IMG/VR virus record: IMGVR_UViG_3300009011_000528
Span: 1 to 43,609 of that record
Length of the DNA stretch: 43,609 bases
Origin: a virus
Direction: 5' to 3' (one strand)
Shown here piece after piece: positions 24,825-32,630 of this stretch (position 1 is the first letter of the stretch; every line of letters begins with the position of its first letter). The position numbers and the translations under genes are program-made. The notes under the pieces were generated by a model. That model was not told where the DNA came from and searched no databases. It saw only the letters and a list, made by a program, of their open reading frames with translations.

Positions 24825-25055
24825 ATGAACAAACAGTTGAATACTGATATCGAAATTAGCGACTACTTCAGCGAATCAAATTTGTGTCTGCGAAATGAGT
24901 TTGAGTTATTGGGTGTGGTTGTGGTTGAGATGTTCAAAAATGGCACACCACTAACTGAAAAATCATTATTATCAATGCTTTCACACAAGCTTGAGACCGA
25001 AAACAAAGAGGAGGTATTGCATAAATACAGAAGCCTCCTCGCCTTACTCTTATAA
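24825..25055 (+). CDS. YmgB/AriR-like small regulator
   Basis: The 76-aa product resembles the YmgB/AriR/YcgZ connector family of enterobacteria: an N-terminal disordered stretch, YFSES..L, then two helices with LG..V..M...G..LTEKSLLSMLSHKLET and a C-terminal YRSLLALLL helix. In E. coli these small proteins affect biofilm and Rcs signalling. TGAGGT precedes the ATG. The gene points rightward, opposite to the late operon, inside the late-promoter region, so it is probably expressed from its own promoter in the lysogen. No promoter was firmly identified. Confidence 0.75.
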   Translation: MNKQLNTDIEISDYFSESNLCLRNEFELLGVVVVEMFKNGTPLTEKSLLSMLSHKLETENKEEVLHKYRSLLALLL

Positions 25056-25227
25056 TCCCTTATTGTGCTTAGTGAGTTACATACTCAACTTAAGCCCAAC
25101 AACACTCAAAAAAGGGATTCCTAAACACACCGGGATGTGAAGGTGAATAGGGTTTGGCATTAACAAAAACCCACTTAGGAATATTCTTATTTCTTACAGG
25201 AACTATCAATTTTGGCTTATGCTTTTA

Positions 25228-25375
25228 TTGTCGTACCGCGACAAGCTAGTGTCTCTCGTTACCCATGACACGGCCCAAGGATGTGGGCCACCCTCCCCTA
25301 ACGCAGAGGCTCTAGCAGCGACATTCCTCGATTTCCCTCTTGCATTGCAAGCCCGACATAACTGTCGGGTTTTTT
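25228..25375 (+). ncRNA. Candidate structured small RNA with intrinsic terminator
   Basis: Rightward this stretch has successive stems: TTGTCG/CGACAA (25228-25244), GGCCCA/TGGGCC (25272-25289), CTTGC/GCAAG (25339-25351) and CCCGACA/TGTCGGG (25352-25369), the last followed by six T. No protein frame needs a terminator here, so a rightward RNA is likely. It would be antisense to the late leader RNA. Its promoter is not clear and its 5' end is a guess. Confidence 0.4.
25352..25375 (+). terminator. Strong rightward intrinsic terminator
   Basis: Stem CCCGACA-TAAC-TGTCGGG followed by TTTTTT. It lies about 300 bp downstream of the YmgB-like gene with no frame ending at it. Confidence 0.78.
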
Positions 25376-25486
25376 GTATCGGACTATCCGATCGGTATTA
25401 ATGGGTCAGCCACCAGCCGTAAACGAGTCGGCGATACGGGGTGTGCCAGGTGTGTGTCGGATATTGGCTGGGGCTGAAAACGAGAA

Positions 25487-25506
25487 AACCCGCTCGGAGG
25501 CGGGTT
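25487..25506 (-). terminator. Hairpin terminator, candidate tR'
   Basis: AACCCGC-TCGGAG-GCGGGTT with TTTT on the leftward side and CTTTT on the rightward side, so it could work in both directions. It lies about 55 nt downstream of the predicted late start site, the place of the Q-dependent terminator tR'. Confidence 0.55.
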
Positions 25507-25568
25507 CTTTTGATATGGCGGTGGTGATTTGTCAGCCCGTAGGCATTGAAATCCCATCATTAAGACCA

Positions 25569-25597
25569 AATCTAGCCAATTTTATTCAAAAATGCAA
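25569..25597 (-). promoter_or_regulatory. Candidate late promoter (PR')
   Basis: Leftward: TTGCAT (25592-25597), 17-bp spacer, TAGATT (25569-25574), about 40 nt past the Q stop, as in lambda. The -35 is weak (3 of 6). A Q-binding or pause element cannot be verified by eye. Confidence 0.4.
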
Positions 25598-25637
25598 GAG
25601 TTGGTTGATAAAATTTTAAATTATGCCGCCATCTTAT

Positions 25638-26342
25638 TTAATTATGCGCATTTGAAGTTACTCTACCCAGCACACCCTCAGCAGCCTCGGCGTCCTGGTA
25701 GCACTTACTGATCAGCATCTGATAGAAGCGCTGCCAGTTCCTGCTCCATGTCGGCTGACTCAGGTCAGGTATTAATCCCTTCACCACTTTGTAAGCCGGG
25801 GCTGTCGTGGTTGGCTTCAATCCTGTTCCGTGGCATCTACTGCAGGTTTTTTCTACGGCCTTGCCGCCTGCCTTTGTGGCCGCTATGTCGTATACCTTTC
25901 CACTACCGCCACATCTACACCTGGCCCGCTCAATGTCTGCCGTTCTACAGAAGTCATCCACTGCCAGTTTCGAAAGCAACACCATGCAGCGTGCCATTTG
26001 CCTGCCAGCTGCTTTACCCACCAGCTTTGGTGACTGCTTAATCGCGTACTGAGCCAACCTCTCTATGGCTTTCTCTCTCTCTGATTTATCTTTATTAAAT
26101 TTTGCATAGAGAAGACTGAGCCCCTGCGCCTCTCTGGACTGAGTGATCCCCAATGCAACCATGACATCGGTATAACCACCCTGCCCGCCGCCTTGGCATT
26201 GAGAAGCGCGAACTATTCGTCGTTCCTGTTGTACGCCATCCTGACCAATCAGCATTTTGGATTGAGGCTTAATATCAGGCGCGGTACTCATGATTGAAGG
26301 AGATTTTGGGCTGCTGGCTAAAAGTGCGTGCTCTATTCTCAT
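25638..26342 (-). CDS. Q: Late antitermination protein Q (phage 82 type)
   Basis: Started at Met 26342, which gives an ATGA overlap with rusA, the product is 234 aa. It matches the Q family: YTDVMVALGITQSREAQGLSLLYAK, then a zinc motif CRCGGSG...CSRCHGTG, and the C-terminal VVKGLIPDLSQPTWSRNWQRFY with KCYQDAEAAE. Q binds near the late promoter and converts RNA polymerase to a terminator-resistant form, which this late operon needs given its many terminators. It is the last gene of the early leftward operon. Confidence 0.9.
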   Translation of the reverse strand: MRIEHALLASSPKSPSIMSTAPDIKPQSKMLIGQDGVQQERRIVRASQCQGGGQGGYTDVMVALGITQSREAQGLSLLYAKFNKDKSEREKAIERLAQYAIKQSPKLVGKAAGRQMARCMVLLSKLAVDDFCRTADIERARCRCGGSGKVYDIAATKAGGKAVEKTCSRCHGTGLKPTTTAPAYKVVKGLIPDLSQPTWSRNWQRFYQMLISKCYQDAEAAEGVLGRVTSNAHN

Positions 26343-26695
26343 GCTATTTCTCCGATAATTATTTGGCCTACTTCGCCCCAAATCTTTGTTACTCGACCGT
26401 CCCAGATCCGGCAGTCGTCCTCAAAAATGGCATCCAATAACGCCTTTTCCAGATTGTCTTTATCTGGCTTCTGCTGATGTGGCTTACCGGCCATCTCAGC
26501 GCGTTTCTTCTTGCTCCAGCTGTCTGGCATGGGTAATACAAAAGTCACGTGATAGCCGCTCTCAGGCAGTGAGATGCGATGTAATCTCACCTCGTCGCAG
26601 AATGCCCGGTAGCGGAGAACTGGCGGGCGCTTGGCCCACCGATCTTTTTGCGTTTGACGTGGCTTGGGGATCGGAACGATGTTGTAACTCTTCAT
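26339..26695 (-). CDS. rusA: RusA-family Holliday junction resolvase
   Basis: The 118-aa protein has the RusA signature KPDKDNLEKALLDAIFEDD (residues 76-94), with the metal-binding Asp residues (78, 80, 93/94) and a later Lys104. It cuts four-way junctions during recombination-dependent replication or packaging. ATGA overlaps join it to both the DUF968 gene and Q. Confidence 0.93.
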   Translation of the reverse strand: MKSYNIVPIPKPRQTQKDRWAKRPPVLRYRAFCDEVRLHRISLPESGYHVTFVLPMPDSWSKKKRAEMAGKPHQQKPDKDNLEKALLDAIFEDDCRIWDGRVTKIWGEVGQIIIGEIA

Positions 26696-27669
26696 CCCAA
26701 CGCCCCCACGCCGTAGGAATATTCCATGAACTGGGCCAGCAAAACGGTCTGACAGCCGTGCTCTGCTTCCCAGGCATCCGGGTTGTCGTGTAGCTTGCGG
26801 TGACAGTCTCGGGCCAAAGGGATAGTCAGATAATCGCTTGGCTTCGTTCCCATACCGCCCAGGCCATGCCCGATAATGTGGTGTGGGTCATCAGCGCGGC
26901 GGCCGCAGCCGCAACAACACATTTGTGCTTTAACCCAGCGAGTCCATTTGCTGTCTTCGACGCGGGTTAGTTTTGGACGCAACATGAAAGCCTTCGGCGG
27001 TTCTGGGTCAACTGTGAAAACTTTTATCGCCGTTTTCTTCAGGATTTCGGTAGGTGCAGGCCCTACAACCATGTCTGATTCTTTTTTTGGCCCTGATACG
27101 AAAATAGGTTTCGGCAAGCTAAGTAATTCTGCTGACACGTCATTAGGGATCAGGTCCACAACGCCGGAAATGGCAGCCCACAGTACAAGTTCAGGGATGG
27201 TTAACTGACCTTCAGACTTGAGACGCCATTTAGCGGTTTCAACAACCCAGCGCGACATGTTCACGTTCGCTATTGCATCAAGCTTTGGCGATGTATGCCC
27301 GTCAGTCCTGTTGTCACAGCTCCAGCAGATACGCATGGCAGCATGACCATAACGACGCGTGGTCAGGTTGGACGAGTGGCTATCGCTGGCGTATTGGCAT
27401 TTGGTGAAACGTGTTGCCCAGGCTTCCATCGAGTTGATACCACCAGCAGCGTTGATAACCCGTTCATGTTGAAAGAATGGCTGCAGGCGCGGATCGTTCG
27501 CTATCTCATGCTCCACCTTCGGCAAAATTCCGTCTGGGATGTCTTTCATTTCGTCCGGCAGAGTCGATATCAGCACGCGGCCTGTCAGGTGTGAGAGCAG
27601 CTCGCCACCAGCCTTGATCATCGCGATGCCCAGATCGCGCTGTACATTAGATTTCACTATTGCTCTCAT
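26692..27669 (-). CDS. DUF968 family protein with HNH-like C-terminus
   Basis: The 325-aa product matches DUF968. The first 200 residues include MRICWSCDNRTDG and an EAWATRF segment. The C-terminus has CCCGCGRRADDPHHIIGHGLGGMG and TIPLARDCHRKLHDN, an HNH-type zinc/metal fold. It occupies the nin-region slot between NinB and RusA, so a role in recombination or DNA end processing is likely but unproven. Confidence 0.85.
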   Translation of the reverse strand: MRAIVKSNVQRDLGIAMIKAGGELLSHLTGRVLISTLPDEMKDIPDGILPKVEHEIANDPRLQPFFQHERVINAAGGINSMEAWATRFTKCQYASDSHSSNLTTRRYGHAAMRICWSCDNRTDGHTSPKLDAIANVNMSRWVVETAKWRLKSEGQLTIPELVLWAAISGVVDLIPNDVSAELLSLPKPIFVSGPKKESDMVVGPAPTEILKKTAIKVFTVDPEPPKAFMLRPKLTRVEDSKWTRWVKAQMCCCGCGRRADDPHHIIGHGLGGMGTKPSDYLTIPLARDCHRKLHDNPDAWEAEHGCQTVLLAQFMEYSYGVGALG

Positions 27670-28088
27670 GCGTTCTGCGCCTCCTGCAATTGCCGATACT
27701 CACACTGTTCCGGGGTGGTTAGCCGTAACCCGCGCTTGTGCGCCCACATATCTATTTGCTCCAAGTAGCGAGTCATTTCCCCGGTATCCAGCAGTTTTGT
27801 AGATTTTACGTAACGCGTTTCACCCATGACGGTGATAGGCTTTGGTGGGCAATACAGGTCTTTCAGGTATTCGTGGACATAGTCCTGATCAAACCTGCCT
27901 TTCCCTGTGCGCGTTAATTGCGTTGCCACTTCACCGTTCCATTTCCACATCAGTGCGTTCTGACTCAGTGTGCGCTTTTCCCGCCATTCAACGATGCTGA
28001 CGCGGTAGCGCTTGCCAGAAGCCACCAGCTCTTTCAATACCGGCCATAACTGAGTCTTGGTCGTTTCGTGCAGGCAGAAGTCATCCAT
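27666..28088 (-). CDS. ninB: NinB recombination protein
   Basis: The Met at 28088 overlaps the helicase stop as TGATG, giving 140 aa. The sequence matches NinB (Orf): LVASGKRYRVSIVEWREKRTLSQNALMWKWNGEVA and the C-terminal EMTRYLEQIDMWAHKRGL. NinB binds single-stranded DNA and helps the phage bypass host RecFOR. It is followed by the DUF968 gene with a 4-nt overlap. Confidence 0.92.
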   Translation of the reverse strand: MDDFCLHETTKTQLWPVLKELVASGKRYRVSIVEWREKRTLSQNALMWKWNGEVATQLTRTGKGRFDQDYVHEYLKDLYCPPKPITVMGETRYVKSTKLLDTGEMTRYLEQIDMWAHKRGLRLTTPEQCEYRQLQEAQNA

Positions 28089-29485
28089 CAGACGTCCCTC
28101 TTCGAATAGCGTTTCTCTGTCTTTTGCTGGGGCTTGGCGCGGCAAATCTGTGCGGCAGCCGCCTGATCGGTAGGCATGAAATGGCCATGACGAAATTCTT
28201 GGTAAACGGTACCAAGGGATCCAAAGCGGTTTTTGGTCACGATAATTTCAGCAAAAGGTGCGGCGGGACTGTCTTCCTGATAAACCGCCTCGCGATAAAG
28301 CATGATGATGCTGTCTGCGTCTTGCTCAATGCTTCCGCTGTCACGAAGATCGGAGTTCGTTGGCCGACGCTGACCTTGTGGGCGTTTTTCTACATCGCGG
28401 GATAATTGGCTGAGCGACATCACTGGCGTTTTAAGGTCTTTCGCCATGCGCTTCATCCCGCCGGAGATATGCGCTATTGCAAGGTCGTTGCGCTCTGCAC
28501 GTGGCTTTTCGATTAATCCGAGGTAATCAGCAAGGATCAGTGAAAGGTTCGGGTGTTCGCGCTTAAGGCGTTCGGCAATAGCTCTGATTTGCTCAATGGT
28601 CAGCTTTGAGGCATCAACAATCCAAACTTGTAGGCCTTGCAGTCTGTTAATCCCTGATGAGACTCTGGCCCACTCCTCGTCTCCCATTTTCGACGCGGGG
28701 TTTCGCAATACTGATACCGGCATGTTTGACGCGTTTGCCAACTGGCGTTCGATCACCTGGTGCGCACTCATTTCCATGCTGAATATCAGCACGCCGCGCG
28801 GCATTTCCACGTTTCCAATGCGAACGCTGGTCGTTGCTACACCCTCAGCAACTTTCAGAGCAAATTCTGTTTTCCCCATGCCTGGACGTGCAGCTACAAC
28901 AACCAAATCGACAGGGTTTAAACCACCAGTAATAGCGTCGAGTTCGGGGATCCCCGTCTTCAGCGTGTCTGACTCTTCACCATTCGAATTTCGTTGTTCA
29001 AGCAGTTCTGCATAGGACTCAAGCAGCTCATCAATATGAACCGGACGGTGCTCATCGTGAGGTTTAGCAATCGAGAAAATCTTGCTCGAAAATTCCTGAA
29101 TACCAGCCAGCGCTTTTTCGTGGTTGTGTGCACCAGCGATCAGGTCATAACTCGACTCCATCAGCTTTGTGAACTGCCGGATCTGATAGTATTCACCTAC
29201 AACGCGTGCGTACCCCTTCAGGTTAGCTACGGATGGGCCACGGTTCCGCGACTGCGTCTCCATGATGTCGGCAAAGTGTTTTTCGCCCATTGCTTCAGCA
29301 ATCATCAGGCTATCAATCATCCCGCGATTACTTGCCTGTCGGGATATCTCTTTGAACGTTTCGCTGTACAGGGGTACCGAGAACGCTTCAGGTTCAAGTG
29401 TTGCGAGTACATCAGCCGCATCAGCTGTCAGCCCGCTAAGCAGAAGGCCACCGATCACGCTCGCTTCGATATCGATATTGATCAC
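28088..29485 (-). CDS. dnaB: Replicative DNA helicase, DnaB type
   Basis: The 465-aa protein has the DnaB N-terminal domain (about 1-110), a linker, and a RecA-like core with Walker A ARPGMGKT (199-206), Walker B-type LILADYLGL, and the C-terminal [21 protein letters not shown] and KNRFGSLGT motifs. It unwinds DNA at the phage fork. It overlaps the O-like gene by 4 nt. As in P22, the phage brings its own helicase, so no P-type loader gene is seen. Confidence 0.95.
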   Translation of the reverse strand: MINIDIEASVIGGLLLSGLTADAADVLATLEPEAFSVPLYSETFKEISRQASNRGMIDSLMIAEAMGEKHFADIMETQSRNRGPSVANLKGYARVVGEYYQIRQFTKLMESSYDLIAGAHNHEKALAGIQEFSSKIFSIAKPHDEHRPVHIDELLESYAELLEQRNSNGEESDTLKTGIPELDAITGGLNPVDLVVVAARPGMGKTEFALKVAEGVATTSVRIGNVEMPRGVLIFSMEMSAHQVIERQLANASNMPVSVLRNPASKMGDEEWARVSSGINRLQGLQVWIVDASKLTIEQIRAIAERLKREHPNLSLILADYLGLIEKPRAERNDLAIAHISGGMKRMAKDLKTPVMSLSQLSRDVEKRPQGQRRPTNSDLRDSGSIEQDADSIIMLYREAVYQEDSPAAPFAEIIVTKNRFGSLGTVYQEFRHGHFMPTDQAAAAQICRAKPQQKTEKRYSKRDV

Positions 29486-30531
29486 AGAGTCCTCTCCCGC
29501 ACTTTTCGCAATGTTTGTGGTTTCATCAGGTATTCAAAATCCGCATGCCAGCCTTCCCCAGTCGGCCCGCCGAAATAAAACTCTCTGGCGTCCTCAAGAA
29601 ATGCCGAGAAATACGCGCCAAAGCCCGCTGGTGACTTCGTGGCTAGGTGGGTGGTGAGTTCACGGATAGAAATTTCGCGCTCTCTGTCGAGCTCTACAGA
29701 CGCCATGCGGCCCGCTGTAATTTCGTTGTAAATATCCACCACCGCTTGGCAGTCGATTTCTACGCAGGTTTTCTGCCAGGCTTCTGCGTCGGACAGGTAA
29801 CCGTCAAAGCGATTTACCCGGCAGATGTTTGCTGGCTTAGCGACAGTGTTGTTCCGAGGCTTCCAGGTGCGGATAACCCAACGACAAACCAACTGCAGGT
29901 CTTGCAGGGTGTATGCGCTGCGAGACTTGGTTTCTGTCAGCAGCACTGCGAATGGTTCTGCAGAACGGCAAGATCCTTCGGTGAGTTCGTTGTAATACTC
30001 CAGGGCCTGCTTTGCTTGTGTTAGAACTTCCTCCGAAAATTCCCCCTTGGGGGCTTTAGGGGGATCTGTTTTTACTGTCTTTGGAATAATGTCTATGGTG
30101 TCCCCCTGTTTTGAGGGATTGCCATCCCCTAATTTGAGGGATTTTTTATCCCCTAAATTGAGGGATTCTCCCTCGTTTTGAGGGATGGCCCATTCAGACA
30201 CATTTTTGTTGGGCCCAATCGCCTGACCAACCGATACCAACACCTGCATATTCAGCAGCTGAACACGCGTTTCACTGACGCGTTTAATCGGCAGCTTTGC
30301 AATCTCACTCAACTGAGAATTTGAGATACGGTCATGGGGTTTATTCCAGCCATAAGTCAGTCGGATAACTGCCAGCAGAACCTTGAACTGACGCTTAGTT
30401 AAATCAGCGCCAGCTATCGCCTCTAGCAGCATGGTAGCCAGTCGGGTATACCCATCATCAAGATCGGCCACGCGACGCTCCTCGCGCTCTACAGGCGCAC
30501 GGAATTGAATGATTTCAGCGGTATTACTCAT
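29482..30531 (-). CDS. O: Replication initiator, lambda O type, containing the origin
   Basis: The 349-aa protein starts with a Phage_rep_O winged-helix domain (about residues 25-115: [37 protein letters not shown]). A variable middle is encoded by the iteron DNA, with repeated [12 protein letters not shown]-type motifs, and the C-terminal domain should contact the helicase. It should bind the four iterons within its own gene and recruit the DnaB-type helicase encoded next (ATGA overlap). Confidence 0.92.
   Translation of the reverse strand: MSNTAEIIQFRAPVEREERRVADLDDGYTRLATMLLEAIAGADLTKRQFKVLLAVIRLTYGWNKPHDRISNSQLSEIAKLPIKRVSETRVQLLNMQVLVSVGQAIGPNKNVSEWAIPQNEGESLNLGDKKSLKLGDGNPSKQGDTIDIIPKTVKTDPPKAPKGEFSEEVLTQAKQALEYYNELTEGSCRSAEPFAVLLTETKSRSAYTLQDLQLVCRWVIRTWKPRNNTVAKPANICRVNRFDGYLSDAEAWQKTCVEIDCQAVVDIYNEITAGRMASVELDREREISIRELTTHLATKSPAGFGAYFSAFLEDAREFYFGGPTGEGWHADFEYLMKPQTLRKVRERTL
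30103..30187. repeat. Replication origin iterons inside O (lambda type)
   Basis: Four 18-bp copies of CCCCTNNTTTGAGGGATT-like DNA start at 30103, 30126, 30150 and 30170. Each is an imperfect palindrome (ATCCC...GGGAT). On the coding strand the last is ATCCCTCAAAACGAGGG, which to my memory equals a lambda iteron, and the first reads CCCTCAAAACAGGGGGACA, like lambda's fourth. The DNA on the coding-strand downstream side is A-rich, like the unwinding region of oriLambda. Confidence 0.82.
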
Positions 30532-30682
30532 GACGACCTTCCTGGCGAGCCTTCACTTTGCGGTATTCCTCTACAAACCGTTTGTGAAATGAGGCAGGTA
30601 AAGTCCCGATCGGGTCGGCTGGCTTCAGGTAGTCATCACGAGTAATTTCTCGCTCTTGCGTTGTGCGTTTGTTTTTGCGCAT
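30524..30682 (-). CDS. Small basic early protein (52 aa)
   Basis: A short frame from ATG 30682 (GGAGG 11 nt upstream) to a TAA that overlaps the O start by 8 nt encodes MRKNKRTTQEREITRDDYLK and 32 more residues, very rich in Arg/Lys/Glu. Tight overlap with O and a good frame fit suggest a real gene, possibly translationally coupled to O. No homology recognised. Confidence 0.65.
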   Translation of the reverse strand: MRKNKRTTQEREITRDDYLKPADPIGTLPASFHKRFVEEYRKVKARQEGRHE

Positions 30683-30704
30683 AATGTTTCAAACCTCCGA
30701 CGGT

Positions 30705-30969
30705 TTAAAAAAGACCCGGCCGAGCTGTTGGCGCAGTTCGGCTTTGTTTTTTCTTGACTGGCTTGTCCGTAGCCATGCTGTTCTTTTCGGCCCACACCTT
30801 TGCGTGCCGGAGACAGTCCTCAAACATTGCGCCCTTCTTGCTGGCTTGTGAGCAACGCCGGTAATGATCAACACCAACATTTGCCCCCCCCCTGCGCAAT
30901 TGCAGCGCTATAACCAGCTTCGGCCAGTTTCTGTTTGATGTGCTTTTCAATGAATTGCATGTGGTTCAT
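30705..30969 (-). pseudogene. Small early gene split by a 9-G tract
   Basis: From ATG 30969 the frame reads MNHMQFIEKHIKQKLAEAGY and then hits a run of nine G (C on the plus strand, 30884-30892), after which it ends quickly in KCWC. Another frame continues past the tract with VGVDHYRRCSQASKKGAMFE...KHAKVW-type sequence to 30705. With eight G the two parts join into one 87-aa protein that looks like a conserved phage small protein. So this is a frameshifted gene, a slippery-tract switch, or a sequencing error. Confidence 0.65.
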
Positions 30970-30977
30970 GCCACCCC

Positions 30978-31292
30978 CTATTCGGTCTTTGGCTCCCGGA
31001 TGTGCTCCAGCATCGAGATAAGCTTTTTTGCCACCTCGCCGGTCAGCACCACGCTCTGCTCGCACTCAGCTGAGGCAACGCAGCCTTCCGGCAGACCAAG
31101 CTGGGAAATCATCCGGCAGGCCAAACCCACCAGCCTTACCTTCTCCCTACTCAACCCTGATGGGTGAATACCCATATCCAGTGCCAGCGGCTTGTTACCG
31201 CGAATAAGTGCCTCTTTGTGAAAGAAACTCTCCAGCAATTCAGGCTTGCAGTTGATGCGTACTGAATTGCGACTTGTTGCGACTGATTCCAT
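30978..31292 (-). CDS. cII: CII-like transcription activator
   Basis: The 104-aa protein sits between cro and the replication genes, lambda cII's place. Residues about 17-50 have the CII helix-turn-helix pattern (LLESFFHKEAL, GNKPLALDMGIHPSGLSREK). The strongest support is DNA: a TTGC-N6-TTGC box over its 5' end, arranged as in lambda PRE. It would promote lysogeny by activating cI transcription. Its C-terminal half differs from lambda CII. Confidence 0.72.
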   Translation of the reverse strand: MESVATSRNSVRINCKPELLESFFHKEALIRGNKPLALDMGIHPSGLSREKVRLVGLACRMISQLGLPEGCVASAECEQSVVLTGEVAKKLISMLEHIREPKTE

Positions 31293-31299
31293 TTACAAT
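31267..31299 (+). promoter_or_regulatory. CII-dependent promoter PRE for cI
   Basis: Rightward: TTGC (31267-31270), GACTTG, TTGC (31277-31280), then 13 bp and -10 TACAAT (31294-31299). Lambda PRE has TTGC-N6-TTGC, 13 bp, then its -10, as I recall it. Position over the cII start and direction toward cI also match. Confidence 0.72.
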
Positions 31300-31327
31300 T
31301 TCCGTTGTCTTACAGTGAAATATTGAA

Positions 31328-31341
31328 TTGCCTTCCGGCAA
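31328..31341 (-). other. Hairpin between cro and cII
   Basis: TTGCC-GGAA-GGCAA read leftward, in the place of lambda nutR/tR1. It is flanked by a 9-bp direct repeat GTTGTCTTA on the plus strand (31304-31312, 31343-31351). It could be a boxB-like hairpin or weak terminator; no boxA is seen beside it. Confidence 0.35.
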
Positions 31342-31348
31342 AGTTGTC

Positions 31349-31570
31349 TTAGCGGTCAGGGTTAGCTTCGTGAAGCAACCATTCAGCGCTGAACTTCCCA
31401 CCGGCAGCAGCTGCTAACCGTTGGGCATAATTTGTTTTCTTGGTGTATTCGGTTCGAGGCAATCGGCCCTTGGCGTACCATTTGTGAACGGCCACGACCG
31501 TTAAACCACAGATCTTTGCCGCCGCCGTTTGCCCACCAACCGCATCAACTGCAATTTGTACTGGGTTCAT
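31349..31570 (-). CDS. cro: Cro-type repressor (YdaS-like HTH)
   Basis: The 73-aa protein is a small helix-turn-helix of the YdaS/Cro type: QTAAAKICGLTVVAVHKWYAKGRLP is the recognition motif. It is the first gene of the leftward early operon, 31 nt after the predicted PR start and with AAGGA as ribosome site. It should compete with CI at the TTAAC-N5-GTTAA operators and favour lytic growth. Confidence 0.9.
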   Translation of the reverse strand: MNPVQIAVDAVGGQTAAAKICGLTVVAVHKWYAKGRLPRTEYTKKTNYAQRLAAAAGGKFSAEWLLHEANPDR

Positions 31571-31607
31571 AGAATTCCTTTATTAACCAAATTAACTACG
31601 AGTTAAG

Positions 31608-31635
31608 AATATATCTTAACTGACAGTTATGTCAA
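31608..31635 (-). promoter_or_regulatory. Early leftward promoter (PR equivalent)
   Basis: TTGACA (31630-31635), 16-bp spacer, TATATT (31608-31613): near-consensus. The middle operator lies within the spacer, so repressor binding blocks polymerase. It drives cro, cII, O and on to Q. Confidence 0.85.
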
Positions 31636-31648
31636 TTCTTTGGATACT
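31620..31648 (+). promoter_or_regulatory. Maintenance promoter for cI (PRM), leaderless mRNA predicted
   Basis: CTGACA (31620-31625), 17-bp spacer, GATACT (31643-31648). A start 6-7 nt later falls on the A of the cI ATG (31655), and no ribosome site precedes it, as for lambda PRM. Confidence 0.6.
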
Positions 31649-31654
31649 TAACGC

Positions 31655-32428
31655 ATGGTTAAAAAAGACGAACTGAAAGAGAAATTCACAGAACGCTTGC
31701 GCGCTGCTTGTTTAGAAGCTGGCGTAGGTGGTCGTGGGCTTCCGAAACGTATGAAGGACGCCCTATCTAAACAGGGTATTTCCATCACTGAGCCCGGCAT
31801 CTGGAAATGGATGAATGCAGCAGCCATACCTGACTCGGTTAACATCCTTGCGTTAAGTCGTTGGCTACGAGTTCGCCCTGAATGGTTAGAGTACGGGCGC
31901 GGTGAAATGAAAGAGAATGTCTCCGGTGTTCAAAAACAAGAGTCAAATGTCCCACCTCAAGAAGAGTGGGATAGCGTTGACGCCTGGGATAGCACTACCC
32001 CTCTACCACAGGATGAGGTTGAGGTTCCTTTTTTGCGAGACATTGAACTCGCCGCTGGGGATGGAAGTTTTAACGAAGAAGACTACAACGGGTTTAAATT
32101 GAGATTCTCCAAAGCCACGCTGCGCCGTATTGGCGCAAGTACAGATGGTTCAGGAGTGCTCTGTTTCCCTGCTCGCGGTAATAGCATGGAGCCTAACATT
32201 CCCGATGGATCAACTGTCGCAGTAAACACGGACGACAAAAAGATCGTGGACGGGAAAGTTTATGCAATTAACCAAGATGGATGGAAGCGGCTAAAAATCC
32301 TTTACAGAGTGGGACCAAATCGACTCAGCATCAGGAGCTTCAATACTGCTGAACACCCTGATGAAGAAGCTGATCTGGATAAAATAGAAATTATCGGTCG
32401 CCTATTCTGGACATCGACTATCTGGTAA
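31655..32428 (+). CDS. cI: CI-type prophage repressor, S24 self-cleaving
   Basis: The 257-aa repressor has an N-terminal DNA-binding domain (about 1-85) with an atypical helix-turn-helix (GLPKRMKDALSKQGISITEPGIWKW), a linker, and a C-terminal LexA/S24 peptidase domain. The cleavage bond is Ala134-Gly135 (ELAAGDG), the nucleophile Ser177 (RGNSMEP) and the general base Lys211 (WKRLK). RecA-stimulated self-cleavage should induce the prophage. It keeps PR and PL shut by binding the operators on both sides of its gene; a terminator follows. Confidence 0.95.
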   Translation: MVKKDELKEKFTERLRAACLEAGVGGRGLPKRMKDALSKQGISITEPGIWKWMNAAAIPDSVNILALSRWLRVRPEWLEYGRGEMKENVSGVQKQESNVPPQEEWDSVDAWDSTTPLPQDEVEVPFLRDIELAAGDGSFNEEDYNGFKLRFSKATLRRIGASTDGSGVLCFPARGNSMEPNIPDGSTVAVNTDDKKIVDGKVYAINQDGWKRLKILYRVGPNRLSIRSFNTAEHPDEEADLDKIEIIGRLFWTSTIW

Positions 32429-32453
32429 AAATCACGCACCTCCAATAAACAAA

Positions 32454-32477
32454 CCCCGGCCATGCGCCGGGTTTTTT
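32454..32477 (+). terminator. cI terminator
   Basis: CCCGGC-CATGC-GCCGGG followed by TTTTTT, 26 nt after the cI stop. Confidence 0.85.
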
Positions 32478-32591
32478 ATGCCTAAAAATCACCAGCAAGA
32501 CACAAATCCCACCTCGCGCCCCCTTGCCAAGAAAAAAAACACAACTAAATTCCCTTTTAGTTCATTTGGTTAATTAATTATCACAACTAAA

Positions 32592-32630
32592 TTAACCATT
32601 GGTTATTGACCAAAATTAACCGATAGCTAA
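32592..32630. promoter_or_regulatory. Left operators (two 15-bp sites)
   Basis: TTAAC-CATTG-GTTAT (32592-32606) and TTAAC-CGATA-GCTAA (32616-32630). The 24-bp spacing equals that of the first two right operators. A larger inverted repeat GGTTAATT/AATTAACC lies across 32569-32597. Confidence 0.75.

Larger units (their letters stand above)
25056..25637. other. Late-promoter region between Q and the lysis block, no protein gene
   Basis: These 582 bp contain no convincing protein gene. They hold a candidate late promoter next to Q, a bidirectional hairpin terminator, and a rightward array of stem-loops ending in a strong terminator that may be a small RNA. Short frames here lack ribosome sites or coding character. 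Confidence 0.6.
31592..31662. promoter_or_regulatory. Right operators (three 15-bp sites)
   Basis: Three copies of TTAAC-N5-GTTAA: 31592-31606 (TACGA), 31616-31630 (TGACA, last base T) and 31648-31662 (GCATG). The first covers the PR start site, the second the PR spacer, the third the cI start codon and PRM -10. They should bind CI and Cro. Confidence 0.8.

Noticed and set aside
30868-31065. A separate 65-aa protein before the 9-G tract
   Set aside because: Its first 32 codons lie opposite or within the cII 3' end in another frame without a ribosome site; the real start is probably ATG 30969.
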